Shown here piece by piece: positions 26,812-37,305 of a DNA stretch of 64,000 nucleotides. Numbering within the stretch: position 1 is the first letter of the stretch; each line of letters begins with the position of its first letter. Where the stretch lies: positions 682,001 to 746,000 of the forward strand of contig CAVXTB010000003.1 of assembly GCA_963764585.1 (NCBI GenBank), written 5' to 3'. A program made the position numbers and the translations under genes. The notes under the pieces were generated by a model. It saw nothing but the letters and a program-made list of their open reading frames with translations, was not told where the DNA came from and searched no databases. This stretch comes from JAOPZW01 sp963764585 (GTDB lineage: Bacteria; Actinomycetota; Thermoleophilia; Solirubrobacterales; Solirubrobacteraceae).

Positions 26812-28075
26812 GCGGCCTCCGCTTCCTGCGCGGCGGCGGGCGCGGCGGGCTCGCGACGGTGGAAGATGCTGCGCCCGCGGCGCAGGATCGTGAGCACGAT
26901 CACGTCGGCGCTCACGATGAGCACGACGAGGCCCTGGATGATCAGGGTGAGGTTCGACGCCAGCTCGGGCTCGAAGATCGCCGGGTCGAGGTTGCGCTGC
27001 GACGTGCCGCTGAGCAGCGCGCCGAACAGGAGCGCTGCGGCCAGCGTGCCGCCGGCGGTGTTGCGCCCCAGGAGCGCGACCGCGATGCCGATGAAGCCGA
27101 GGCCGCTGGCGCTGGCGAGCGAGATGTCGTTGGTGGCGATGTGGAATTCCCAGCCGAGGATGTCCATCGCGCCGGCGATCCCGGCGAACGCGCCGCACAC
27201 GCCCATCACCAGGACGTAGTTGCGCGCGACGCTGATGCCGCCGTAGCGCGCCGCCTCGGGGTTGAGGCCGACCGCGCGCACCTCGTAACCGACCTTCGAG
27301 CGGTTGACGAGGACCCAGTAGACGACGACCGCGGCAAGCGCGATGAAGAGCCCGATGTGCAGCCCCTGCAGCTCGGGGTCGCCCCAGAAGACGTGCAGCT
27401 TCGCGCTGGCGACGACGTCGTTGGAGACCGGCACCGACTGCTGCTGCGGATCGCTGTTCTGCAGCGGCCCATTGAGCCCGAAGAGGTAGATCCCCACCCA
27501 GACCGCCACCCAGTTGAGCATGATCGTCGAGATCACCTCGTGGGCGCCGACGGTCGCCTTGAGCAGACCGGCGATCCCCGCCCACACGGCGCCCGCGAGG
27601 GCCGCGATCACGATCGCCAGCACGATGTGCAGGAGCGTGGGCATGCCGGCGAACGACGAGCCCACCCACACGGCGAAGTAGCTCCCCACCAGGTACTGGC
27701 CCTGCCCGCCGATGTTGAAGAGCCCGGCGCGGAACGCGAAGGCGACCGCGAGGCCGACGAGGATCAGCGGCGTCGTGAGGATCAGCGTCTGCTGCAGGTT
27801 GAGCGCCGCCGTCGTGCGGTCGTCGCCCGTCGTCCACGGGAAGAACCAGTTCAGGCCGGTGCCGTTGAAGATCGCCTTGTAGGTCGACAGCGGGTTGTGG
27901 CCGGTGAAGAGGATCACCAGGCCCCCGACGAAGAACGCCAGCAGCGTCGTCAGGACGGGGACGATGATGCCGCCGCCGCGCACGTAGGAGGCCAGTCGCG
28001 CGGCCGGGGTCACGGCGACCACTTCGGGCCCGGCCTCGCCCGCGAGCGCCGAGCCGGCCCCGGGCTCGAGGTCCG

Positions 28076-28079
<4 letters not shown>
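26808..28079 (-). CDS. BMP-type ABC transporter permease 1
   Basis: A 423-residue permease with about ten membrane helices. FRAGLFNIGGQGQYLVGSYF is the family signature for this subunit; VRAVGLNPEAARYGGISV is the coupling loop. The extracellular loop near residues 200-225 (NSDPQQQSVPVSND) is polar and longer than usual. The GTG start overlaps the ATPase stop (28076-28078) as GTGA, so translation is coupled. Role: half of the membrane channel importing nucleosides, by analogy with NupABC/YufOPQ systems. Confidence 0.9.
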
Positions 28080-29599
<1,520 letters not shown>

Positions 29600-29601
29600 G
29601 T

Positions 29602-30663
29602 CTACTTGACGGTATCCGGGATGTCCGCGATCTCGCCGCTGGCGATCTGGTCCTGGACCTGCTTGATCTGGTCGGCGTACTTCTCGGCCGCGCTGTTGAG
29701 CTTGCCGTAGCCGATGCCACCCGACTTCACCGAGTTGATGACGTCCTGGCCGCCGGTGTACTTGTCGTCCTGGACGCCCTTGATCGCGTTCAGCACGGCG
29801 ACGTCGACCTTCTTGAGCGCGCTGGTGAACACCTGCGGGCCGAGGTAGCCCTGGTCGGCGTCGACGCCGATGCCCTGGACGCTCTTCTCCTTGGCGGCGT
29901 CGAGGACGCCCAGCCCGCACTGACCGGCGACCTGGAACTCGACCTTCGAGCCCTTGGAGATCTGGTCGAGCGCGATCTCCTTGCACTTCGCCTGGTCGAC
30001 GAAGTCCTGGGAGTAGCCGTTGAGCGTCTTGATCGACGGGTCGGCCTTCTTGGCGCCCGCCTGGAAGCCGGCGATGTAGTGGTCGACCGGCGGGATCTTC
30101 TGCCCGCCGACGCTGCCGACGGTCGTGACGTTGTTGTCCTTGGCGTAGAGGCCGGAGAGGTAGCCGACGAGGTAGCCGGCCTCCTGCTCTGAGAACAGCA
30201 GACCCTCGACGTTGGTGGGCTTGCTCTTCATGCCCGCCGCCGAGGAGTCGATGATCGCGAACTTGACGTCCGGGAACTTCCCGGCGACCTTCTCGGTGGC
30301 GTCGCCCATGAGGAAGCCGACCGCGATGACGAGGTCGTACTTCTGCTGGGCCAGCGTGGTCAGGTTGGGCACATAGTCGGCGTTCGACTTCGAGATCAGC
30401 ACGCGACCTTCGATGCCGAGCTGGCTCTTGGCGTCTTCGAGGCCCTTGTTGGCCAGGGCGTTGAACGAGCGATCGTTGAGGCCGCCGATGTCGGTGACCA
30501 GGCCCACCTTGATCTTCTTCTTGGCCGGCGCTGCCGCCGCCGTCGAGGTCGAGCCGCCGGTGCTGGAACCGCCGTTGTCGTCGCTGCCGCATGCGGCAAT
30601 GGCGACGCTCCCGGCGGCCAGGATGAGGGCGATGAAGATCGCCCGGATCGGACTGCGGTGCAC
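29602..30663 (-). CDS. BMP-family nucleoside-binding lipoprotein
   Basis: A 353-residue lipoprotein: signal peptide with lipobox VAIAAC (Cys 25), a Ser/Thr/Gly linker, then a Bmp/PnrA periplasmic-binding fold (KVGLVTDIGGLNDRSFNALA, YDLVIAVGFLMGDATEKVA, VQGIGVDADQGYLGPQVFTS). The BMP family binds purine nucleosides. The GTG start at 30663 follows a strong ribosome site (AAGGAGGAG), so this gene, unlike many here, has a conventional leader. It lies 61 nt downstream of adenosine deaminase on the same strand and begins the transporter block. Confidence 0.92.
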   Translation of the reverse strand: MHRSPIRAIFIALILAAGSVAIAACGSDDNGGSSTGGSTSTAAAAPAKKKIKVGLVTDIGGLNDRSFNALANKGLEDAKSQLGIEGRVLISKSNADYVPNLTTLAQQKYDLVIAVGFLMGDATEKVAGKFPDVKFAIIDSSAAGMKSKPTNVEGLLFSEQEAGYLVGYLSGLYAKDNNVTTVGSVGGQKIPPVDHYIAGFQAGAKKADPSIKTLNGYSQDFVDQAKCKEIALDQISKGSKVEFQVAGQCGLGVLDAAKEKSVQGIGVDADQGYLGPQVFTSALKKVDVAVLNAIKGVQDDKYTGGQDVINSVKSGGIGYGKLNSAAEKYADQIKQVQDQIASGEIADIPDTVK

Positions 30664-30721
30664 TGCTCCTCCTTGTAACTCCTCGCGATAGCCGGTGCCC
30701 CCGGCGCCGGCTGGTTGCGGC

Positions 30722-30727
30722 AATCTA
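30722..30727 (-). promoter_or_regulatory. Possible -10 hexamer for the transporter genes
   Basis: TAGATT on the minus strand, overlapping the adenosine deaminase stop. It would give a leader of about 50 nt holding a weak hairpin (AGCCGG 30690-30695 with CCGGCT 30707-30712) and the ribosome site. Read-through from add is the alternative. Confidence 0.25.
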
Positions 30728-31711
30728 CAATGACGGCGCGTCGCCGTTTGTTAGGCGGGTCAGAAGCCTGTCCCTAAGTGCGGGCTCGGCGAAGCTTGCC
30801 TCGATGGCCGTTCGCGTGACGCCGACGAGGTCGGCATCGTCCAGACCGAAGTGCTGGCGGGCGATCTCGTACTCGCCGCCGACGCTCGCGCCGAAGTACG
30901 GCGGGTCGTCGGAGCCGAGCGTGAGCGGGATCCCCGCGTCGCGCAGGGCTGGGAAGGGGTGCGCCTCGAAGCTCGGGAAGACGCCGAGCACCACGTTGCT
31001 CGTCGGGCAGACCTCGAGCGTGATCGCGCGCGCCGCCAGCTCGCGCACGAGGCCCGGGTCCTCGATCGCGCGAACGCCGTGGGCGATGCGCGTGACCGGC
31101 AGCTCGAGCGCGCCGCGCACCGACGCCGCGCCGGCCCACTCGCCCGCGTGCACCGTGCAGCCCAGGCCGGCGTCGGCCGCGATGCGGTAGGCCTCTACGA
31201 ACGGCTCGGGCGGATAGCCGGCCTCGTCGCCGGCCAGCGAGAAGCCGACGACGTAGGGGTGCGGGCGCGCCGCGGTCAGCTCGGCGATCTCGATCGCGCG
31301 CTGCACGCCGTAGTTGCGCACGGCGACGCTGAGGATGCGCGCCTCGATGCCGTGGTCGGCGCGGGCATCGTCGATGCCCGCCGCGATCCCCTCCCAGTGC
31401 TCGGCGTCGTCGAGGCCCGCGATCCGCGAGTGGTCGATCGACGCGGTCAGCTCGACGTAGATCGCGCCGTCGCGCGCGCAGCCGGCCAGGTACTCGTAGG
31501 TGATGTCGCGGTAGTCCTCGGCGGTGCGGATGACGCTGCAGACGAGGTTGTAGGTGTTCAGGAAGTCCAGGAAGTCGACCCACGCGAAGCGATCGGGCGC
31601 CGCGAGGACGCCCTCCGGGATCTCGAGGCCGTTGCGCTGCGCGATCCGGCGCACGAGATCGGGCGTGGCGGTGCCCTCGAGGTGGACGTGGAGCTCGGCC
31701 TTGGGGACCAT
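30725..31711 (-). CDS. add: Adenosine deaminase family protein
   Basis: A 328-residue metallo-amidohydrolase that deaminates adenosine or deoxyadenosine to inosine forms. KAELHVHLEGTATPDLV holds the zinc histidines (8 and 10). CTVHAGEWAGAASVRGAL gives the catalytic HAGE, ITLEVCPTSNVVLG is the substrate loop, and LTLGSDDPPYFG has the catalytic Asp pair. Length fits bacterial Add. The ATG at 31711 has TAGGAT 8 nt upstream; longer upstream frames run through the divergent CoA-binding gene and were dropped. It heads the nucleoside operon, so its role in processing imported purine nucleosides is well supported. Adenine deaminase activity is the main alternative. Confidence 0.9.
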   Translation of the reverse strand: MVPKAELHVHLEGTATPDLVRRIAQRNGLEIPEGVLAAPDRFAWVDFLDFLNTYNLVCSVIRTAEDYRDITYEYLAGCARDGAIYVELTASIDHSRIAGLDDAEHWEGIAAGIDDARADHGIEARILSVAVRNYGVQRAIEIAELTAARPHPYVVGFSLAGDEAGYPPEPFVEAYRIAADAGLGCTVHAGEWAGAASVRGALELPVTRIAHGVRAIEDPGLVRELAARAITLEVCPTSNVVLGVFPSFEAHPFPALRDAGIPLTLGSDDPPYFGASVGGEYEIARQHFGLDDADLVGVTRTAIEASFAEPALRDRLLTRLTNGDAPSL

Positions 31712-31719
31712 GGCGGGCG

Positions 31720-31725
31720 ATCCTA
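31720..31725 (-). promoter_or_regulatory. -10-like hexamer for adenosine deaminase
   Basis: TAGGAT on the minus strand, 8 nt before the ATG at 31711, with no ribosome site in the gap. Confidence 0.45.
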
Positions 31726-31787
31726 CGTAGTTGCTGCGGATGGCCGGCGCGCGCCGTGGGACGACACTGCATGGCGGAGGTGGAGCC

Positions 31788-32264
31788 ATGCAGAAGATCA
31801 AAGAGGCCGCGTCCGAGTTCCTGGCCAGCAAGCGCGTCGCGGTGACCGGCGTCTCCAGGCATCCCAAGGACCACGGCGCCAACGTCGTGTACAAGCGCCT
31901 GCGCGATCGCGGCTACGACGTCTTCGCCGTCAACCCGAACGCCGAAGAGGTCGAGGGCGATCGCTGCTATCACGACCTGCGCTCGATCCCGGACGGCGTC
32001 GAGGCGGTCGTGATCGCGACGAGGCCCGAGACCGCCGAGCAGACGATGCGCGAGTGCGCCGACCTCGGCATCAAGCACGTGTGGATGCACCGCGGCCCGG
32101 GTCACGGGAGCGTGTCCGACACCGCGACCGACTACGGCCGCCAGCACGGCATCGCGGTGATCGACGGCGGCTGCCCGTGCATGTTCGGCCCGACCGCCGA
32201 CGTCGGGCACAAGGCGATGCGTGCGGTGTTCACGCTGACCGGGAACGTCCCGCGCAAGGTCTGA
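31788..32264 (+). CDS. CoA-binding protein (YccU-like)
   Basis: A 158-residue single CoA-binding Rossmann domain. KRVAVTGVSRHPKDHGANVV is the dinucleotide loop; GYDVFAVNPNAEEVEG and VEAVVIATRPETAEQTM follow the family pattern. The C-terminal IDGGCPCMFGP is typical of the YccU/CoA_binding_2 group. Catalytic role unknown; members bind CoA. The ATG at 31788 follows a purine-rich site (GGAGGTGGAG). It is divergent from adenosine deaminase with 76 bp between starts. Confidence 0.85.
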   Translation: MQKIKEAASEFLASKRVAVTGVSRHPKDHGANVVYKRLRDRGYDVFAVNPNAEEVEGDRCYHDLRSIPDGVEAVVIATRPETAEQTMRECADLGIKHVWMHRGPGHGSVSDTATDYGRQHGIAVIDGGCPCMFGPTADVGHKAMRAVFTLTGNVPRKV

Positions 32265-32375
32265 TCGCGCCGCCCCGAGCGCAGGGCGCAAGTTCTTGAC
32301 GCGGTCGCCGTTGTGAGCGGCGATTAGCACACGACGTGTCGGGGCATCCTCCCGCGCGTCCTAAGGGGAGGTCCC

Positions 32376-35300
32376 ATGCGGCTCAGGTTGTCCGCGGCGG
32401 TGGCAGGTGCCGCGATGCTCGTGTTCGTGCTCGTACCTGTGGCGTCCGCGACGCAGCGCGTCGACGGCGTCACGGCGAGCTCCGATTCGTTCGATTCGCG
32501 CGCCAAGACGGTCGCCACGCCCACGGCGGCGCAGCGCGACGCGGTCGCGGCACTGGTCAGCAGGGCGGGCGCCGGCACGCGCGTCACGTGGGACCACCGC
32601 TTCGGCACGCCGCGGGCGATCCTCAACGCCAAGGGCTACCTCAGCGGCCCGGCGGCCGGCGCGCCCGCCGACGTCGCGCGCGCGTGGGTCGACGGCAACC
32701 GCGCCGCCTTCGGCCTGTCGGCCGCCGACGTGCAGGGGCTCGCCGTCACGCGCGACCACGCGCTGCCGGGCACCGGCACGCACGTCGTCGACTTCCAGCA
32801 GGTCGTGTCGGGCGTGCAGAGCGTCGCGGGCGGGCGGCTGATCGTCGCGGTGACGAGCGACGGCCGCGTGCTCAGCTACGCCGGCGACGTCGCCCGCAGC
32901 CCCGGCGGCCTGGCCGGCACGTACGCGCTCACCCCGGCCCAGGCGCTGGCCAAGGTCGCCGGCACGCTCGCGCCGGGCGTGGCGTTCACGCCGCTCGCGA
33001 GCGGGACCGAAGCCGGCTACGACGTCTTTGCCCGCGGCCCGTTCGCGGCCGTGCAGCGCGTCAAGAAGGCCGCGTTCGTGCAGGCCGGTGGCGCGCGCCC
33101 GGCCTATCGCGTCCTCTTCGTGCCCAAGCTCGACCAGGGCTACGACGTCGTCGTCGACGCCGGGAGCGGCGCGGTGCTCGCCCGCCGCTCGCTCGTCGCC
33201 TACGACTCCGAGGGCATGGTGTACGAGAACTTCCCCGGCGCGCCGCAGGGCGGCACGCAGGTCACCAAGAGCTTCGGGCCGACGCCCGAGTCGCCCGGCG
33301 GCTACACCGACCCGACCGGCATGGCCGGCGTCGGCGGGCCGACCACGTTCGGCAGCAACGCCAACACGTACGCCAACTACTCGAACTTCCTCGTGCCCGC
33401 CGACGAGGGCCCGCGCCCGGTCAGCCCGACGAGCCAGTTCGACTTCCCGTACGCGATGAACTGGCAGCACACCAACGGCGCGACCGTGCCACCGTCCTAC
33501 GTGCTGGACCTCGACCCGGCCGCGACGAACCTCTTCTGGCAGCACAACCGCATCCACGACGAGTACTACGACCTCGGGTTCACCGAGACCGCCGGCAACT
33601 TCAGCGGCTCCGATCCGGTCCTCGGCCTCGTGCACGCGGGCGCGACCAGCGGCGGCGCTCCGACCTACACAGGCCGCGACAACGCCTACTTCCTCGAGCA
33701 GCCGGACGGCATCCCCTCGTGGAGCGGCATGTTCCTGTGGGAGCCGATCAACGACGCCTTCGAAGGCCCGTTCTCGGACGGCAACTTCGACGCCTCCGTC
33801 ATCCAGCACGAGTACACGCACGGACTCTCGACGCGCTACGTCGGCGGCGGCGAGGCGCTCAACGCCCAGCAGTCGGGCTCGATGGGCGAGGGCTGGAGCG
33901 ACTGGTATGCGCTCAACCACCTGTACCGCGCGGGCCTGCAGAGCAAGGCGGTCGTCGGCGAGTACGTGACCGGCAACCCGACGCGCGGCATCCGCAACTG
34001 GGACTACGACCACAACCCGCTGGGCTTCGGCGACATCGGCTACGACCTCACCGGCCCCGAGGTCCACGCCGACGGCGAGATCTGGACCGCGACGCTGTGG
34101 GACCTGCGCAAGGCGCTCGTGGCCAGGTACGGCGCGGCGAACGGCGCCGACGTCGCCGCGCGCCTGGTGACCGACGCCATGCCGCTCACCGCGCCGGACC
34201 CGTCGTTCCTCGACGCGCGCGACGGGATCCTCGCGGCCGACCTCGATCGCAATCACGGCGACAACTTCGACACGATCTGGACCGCCTTCGCGCACCGCGG
34301 CGCCGGCGCGTCGGCGACGTCGCAGGGCGGTGACGACACCGATCCGCATCCGGCGTTCGACCATCCGACCGCGGCGCGCAACGGCACGCTGGTCGGCACC
34401 GTCGTCGACGTGGCCAGCGGCGCCGCGGTCGCCAACGCGCGCGTGATCGTCGGCGACTTCGAGGCGCGCGTGACGCCGCTTGCGCGCACGTCGTCGACCG
34501 GCGGCTTCTCGGCCAAGCTCGTGTCGGGCACCTACGACGTGACGATCCAGGCGCCCGGCTACGGCGCCCAGACGTTCAAGGCGATCGCGATCGGCGCGGG
34601 CGCGACGAAGCGCCTGACGCTGAAGGTCGCGCCGAACCTCGCCTCGAAGGCCAACGGCGCGACGATCGTGTCGGCGTCCAGCGAGGACGCCGGGCTGCCC
34701 GCCCAGTTCCTCATCGACGACACCGAGGCCAGCGTCTGGGCGACCCAGAACGGCTCGACGCCCTACAACGTGGGGCCCGACCAGCGCGTGACGATCAAGC
34801 TCGGCAAGCCGGGCAAGGTCACGGCGATCGCGGTGAGCGCGTTCAAGACCACGACCGCCTCGCGCTTCGCGGCGCTGCGGGACTTCACGCTGCAGACCTC
34901 GACCGACGGCGTGACGTGGACGACGGCGCAGACCGGCTCGTTCACGTGGCAGCCACCGCGGCCGACCGCGCCGGACCTGCACCTGCGCACGTTCAAGCTC
35001 GCCAAGCCGGTCCAGGCGGGCTACGTGCGCTTCTTCATCGACTCGGTGCAGGGCGAGACGCAGACCCAGGCGCAGGCCGCCGAGCTGCAGGTCTTCGCGA
35101 CCGCGGCGACGACGGTGACGCCCTCGCCCGGCGAGCCCGAGCAGCCGTTCACCGACTCGGGGACGATCGCGACCGGCAACCCGACGGCGGGCGACCCGAC
35201 GGGGCTGCAGAACGTCTTCGGCGCCACCGGCACCGAGTTCACCAACAACTGCGGCCCGACGCCCGCGTCGCAGGGCGCCGATGGGTGGGTCTCCGCGCTG

Positions 35301-35537
35301 CCCAAGGGCTTCGGCGACGGCACGCACTCGATCGCCGTGACGGGCGGCGAGTCCACGCCCGCCGGCCACGACCTGGACCTGTACTTCCTCGACAGCCAGT
35401 GCGCGCTGCTCGGCTCGGCCGCGACCGAGTCGGCCGACGAGTCGAGCACGATCCCGGGCGGGACCGCGTACGTCCTCACGCAGCTGTTCACGGGCGCCAA
35501 CGTGCCGTTCACGCTGACGGCGAAGGCCGCGGCCTAG
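32376..35537 (+). CDS. Secreted M36 (fungalysin-type) metalloprotease
   Basis: A 1,053-residue secreted protein. Signal peptide 1 to about 25. A propeptide with FTP-like segments spans about 30-290. The M36 catalytic domain (about 300-670) has the zinc motif HEYTH at 478-482 and GEGWSD with the third ligand Glu 505. A carboxypeptidase-regulatory-like sandwich follows (about 670-750, GTLVGTVVDVASGAAVANA). Then an F5/8-type C discoidin domain (about 755-910) and a C-terminal beta domain (about 920-1053). Start ATG 32376 follows a good ribosome site (AAGGGGAGG). It is an extracellular endopeptidase, probably carbohydrate- or surface-attached through the C-terminal domains. It ends before two hairpins and an insertion sequence. 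Confidence 0.92.
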   Translation: MRLRLSAAVAGAAMLVFVLVPVASATQRVDGVTASSDSFDSRAKTVATPTAAQRDAVAALVSRAGAGTRVTWDHRFGTPRAILNAKGYLSGPAAGAPADVARAWVDGNRAAFGLSAADVQGLAVTRDHALPGTGTHVVDFQQVVSGVQSVAGGRLIVAVTSDGRVLSYAGDVARSPGGLAGTYALTPAQALAKVAGTLAPGVAFTPLASGTEAGYDVFARGPFAAVQRVKKAAFVQAGGARPAYRVLFVPKLDQGYDVVVDAGSGAVLARRSLVAYDSEGMVYENFPGAPQGGTQVTKSFGPTPESPGGYTDPTGMAGVGGPTTFGSNANTYANYSNFLVPADEGPRPVSPTSQFDFPYAMNWQHTNGATVPPSYVLDLDPAATNLFWQHNRIHDEYYDLGFTETAGNFSGSDPVLGLVHAGATSGGAPTYTGRDNAYFLEQPDGIPSWSGMFLWEPINDAFEGPFSDGNFDASVIQHEYTHGLSTRYVGGGEALNAQQSGSMGEGWSDWYALNHLYRAGLQSKAVVGEYVTGNPTRGIRNWDYDHNPLGFGDIGYDLTGPEVHADGEIWTATLWDLRKALVARYGAANGADVAARLVTDAMPLTAPDPSFLDARDGILAADLDRNHGDNFDTIWTAFAHRGAGASATSQGGDDTDPHPAFDHPTAARNGTLVGTVVDVASGAAVANARVIVGDFEARVTPLARTSSTGGFSAKLVSGTYDVTIQAPGYGAQTFKAIAIGAGATKRLTLKVAPNLASKANGATIVSASSEDAGLPAQFLIDDTEASVWATQNGSTPYNVGPDQRVTIKLGKPGKVTAIAVSAFKTTTASRFAALRDFTLQTSTDGVTWTTAQTGSFTWQPPRPTAPDLHLRTFKLAKPVQAGYVRFFIDSVQGETQTQAQAAELQVFATAATTVTPSPGEPEQPFTDSGTIATGNPTAGDPTGLQNVFGATGTEFTNNCGPTPASQGADGWVSALPKGFGDGTHSIAVTGGESTPAGHDLDLYFLDSQCALLGSAATESADESSTIPGGTAYVLTQLFTGANVPFTLTAKAAA

Positions 35538-35551
35538 GGACGGCGTTCTCC

Positions 35552-35574
35552 GCGCGGCGCTCGCGGCGCCGCGC
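35552..35574 (+). terminator. Hairpin after M36 protease gene
   Basis: GCGCGGCGC (35552-35560) and GCGCCGCGC (35566-35574) form a perfect 9-bp stem with a 5-nt loop, 15 nt past the stop. A second stem follows: CGCGACC (35601-35607) pairs with GGTCGCG (35614-35620). Neither has a T-run. Confidence 0.5.
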
Positions 35575-35644
35575 GGCGAAGGGCAATGAGGGTGGGTGGG
35601 CGCGACCGCGGGCGGTCGCGCGCGAGTGTGGTGGATTGCTGTTG

Positions 35645-35649
35645 CTCTG
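35645..35649. repeat. Target-site duplication, left copy
   Basis: CTCTG directly left of the element, matching 37179-37183. Confidence 0.65.
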
Positions 35650-37178
35650 AGGCTGTTGCGTAAGTCGCGGGTCTGTCCGACTGGTTTAAGAGGGTTCTGC
35701 GATGGCGCAGAACTTCTTGTCGTGCGATCGCGAGCAGGACTTCTTGTTGGCGCCGAGCGTGCGGGAGTGGCTGCCGGCCGAGCATCTGGCCTGGTGGTTG
35801 CTGGAAGTCGTTGCGCGGCTGGATCTGGGCGCGGTCTACGGCCAATACCGCGAGGACGGCAGTGGTCGCCCGGCGCACGATCCGGCGATGATGGTCGCGC
35901 TGTTGCTTTACGCCTACTGCGTGGGTGAGCGCTCGTCGCGGCGGATCGAGCGGCGCTGCTGGGAGGACGTCGCTTTCCGGGTGATCGCGGCCAACCGCGC
36001 TCCGGATCACACCACGATCAGCCGCTTTCGCAAGCGGTTTGCCGAGCCGCTGGCGGAGCTGTTCGTGCAGGTGCTGGCGTTGTGCCAGAAGGCCGGGATG
36101 GTCAAGGTCGGGACGGTCGCTGTGGACGGCACCAAGATCGCCGCCAACGCCGGCATCTCGGCCAACCGGACCTACGAGAAGATCCGCCGGGAGGTCGACC
36201 GGATCCTGGCCGAGGCCGACGAGACCGACGCCGAGGAGGACGCCCGGTTCGGCCAGGCGCGCGGCGACGAAGTCCCGCAGGAACTGACGGATCCGGTCAC
36301 GCGCCGCGAGCGGCTGGAGTGCGCCAAGCGCGAGCTTGAGGCCGAGCAGGCCGCGCGCGTGGCCGAGCATGAGGCGATGCTCGCCCGCCGCGCCGAGCAC
36401 CGCGAGCGGACCGGCCGCAACCCGAGGGGGCGCCCACCGGGCGACGGGCCGGGTCCCGAGCCGCCCGCCGACGCCAAGCGCAACATCACCGACCCCGATA
36501 GCCGGATCATGCGCGACCGCGGCGCGCACGTGCAGGCCTACAACGCCCAGGCGGTCGTCGGGGAGGGCAGGGTGATTCTCGCCGCCGACGTCACCACCAG
36601 CCCCAATGACAGCCACCAACTGCTGGCGATGCTCCGGGCGACCCGCGAGAACCTGCAGGCGGTCGGCCACGAGGCGAAGGTCAAGTGCGTGCTCGCCGAC
36701 GGCGGCTACTGGAACCACGATGACATCGCCACCGCCCGCCAAAGCGCGGTCGTGGTGATCCCGACCAGCGACCCGCACAACAAGCAGCGCAAGCAGCAGC
36801 CCCGCCAGGGCCCCGAGGCCGACCGCATCAACAAGATCCTCGCCACCCGTGCCGGCAAGCGTCTCTACCGCCGCCGCGCCGAGCTCGTCGAGCCGGTCTT
36901 CGCGCACACCAAACACACCCGCCGAATCGGTCGCTTCAGCCGCCGAGGACACACAGCGGTGCGCGCCGAATGGCGGCTGATCGCCACCACCCACAACCTC
37001 CTCAAGCTCTTCCGCTACCAGCCACAGACCGCCTAAACACCCCGCCGCGCGAGCAACCCGCTCTCCGGCGGTCGCAGCACCGCGTCCGACCAGCTCACCG
37101 CCGCCCAACCCCCCGACACCAAACGGTCGCGCCCCAAGCCCACTGCCGCCACACAGCCCGACCCTTACGCAACACCCT
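35650..37178 (+). mobile_element. IS1182-family insertion sequence, 1,529 bp
   Basis: Bounded by 15-bp terminal inverted repeats with one mismatch: AGGCTGTTGCGTAAG (35650-35664) and the complement of AGGGTGTTGCGTAAG (37164-37178). Flanked by the 5-bp direct repeat CTCTG. It carries one complete transposase gene. Intact ends, intact transposase and a clean duplication indicate a recent, probably still active copy. Confidence 0.85.
35702..37036 (+). CDS. IS1182-family transposase
   Basis: A 444-residue DDE transposase. The N-terminal DUF772-like domain (about 1-130) has HDPAMMVALLLYAYCVG and RRIERRCWEDVAFRVIA. VGTVAVDGTKIAANAG holds the first catalytic Asp, CVLADGGYWN the second, and RRAELVEPVFAHTKHTRRIG the Glu. 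A charged, partly coiled middle section (about 165-260) interrupts the catalytic core, as in this family. The ATG at 35702 lies 38 nt inside the left inverted repeat. It is full length with no frameshift. Confidence 0.92.
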   Translation: MAQNFLSCDREQDFLLAPSVREWLPAEHLAWWLLEVVARLDLGAVYGQYREDGSGRPAHDPAMMVALLLYAYCVGERSSRRIERRCWEDVAFRVIAANRAPDHTTISRFRKRFAEPLAELFVQVLALCQKAGMVKVGTVAVDGTKIAANAGISANRTYEKIRREVDRILAEADETDAEEDARFGQARGDEVPQELTDPVTRRERLECAKRELEAEQAARVAEHEAMLARRAEHRERTGRNPRGRPPGDGPGPEPPADAKRNITDPDSRIMRDRGAHVQAYNAQAVVGEGRVILAADVTTSPNDSHQLLAMLRATRENLQAVGHEAKVKCVLADGGYWNHDDIATARQSAVVVIPTSDPHNKQRKQQPRQGPEADRINKILATRAGKRLYRRRAELVEPVFAHTKHTRRIGRFSRRGHTAVRAEWRLIATTHNLLKLFRYQPQTA

Positions 37179-37183
37179 CTCTG
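37179..37183. repeat. Target-site duplication, right copy
   Basis: CTCTG directly right of the element, matching 35645-35649. Confidence 0.65.
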
Positions 37184-37305
37184 CAACAGTAAGTCGACAC
37201 GGTGCGCGAGCGGCAGGCCGCGGGCACCCCACACCGCCGATCACTCCTTCCCCTCATTGCCCTGGCAGCGCGGCGCCGCGAGCCAAGCGCGGACGAACGC
37301 AACCG

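Larger units (their letters stand above)
35639..37189. other. Interrupted hairpin used as the IS target
   Basis: CTGTTGC at 35639-35645 and GCAACAG at 37183-37189 flank the insertion. Deleting the element and one CTCTG copy restores CTGTTGCTCTGCAACAG, a perfect 7-bp stem with a 3-nt loop. It was probably a third hairpin in the terminator region of the protease gene. Confidence 0.65.

Noticed and set aside
32281..32345. A TTGACG (32296-32301) / GATTAG (32322-32327) promoter for the M36 gene
   Set aside because: The 20-nt spacer is too long and the -10 match is poor; not supported well enough to list.
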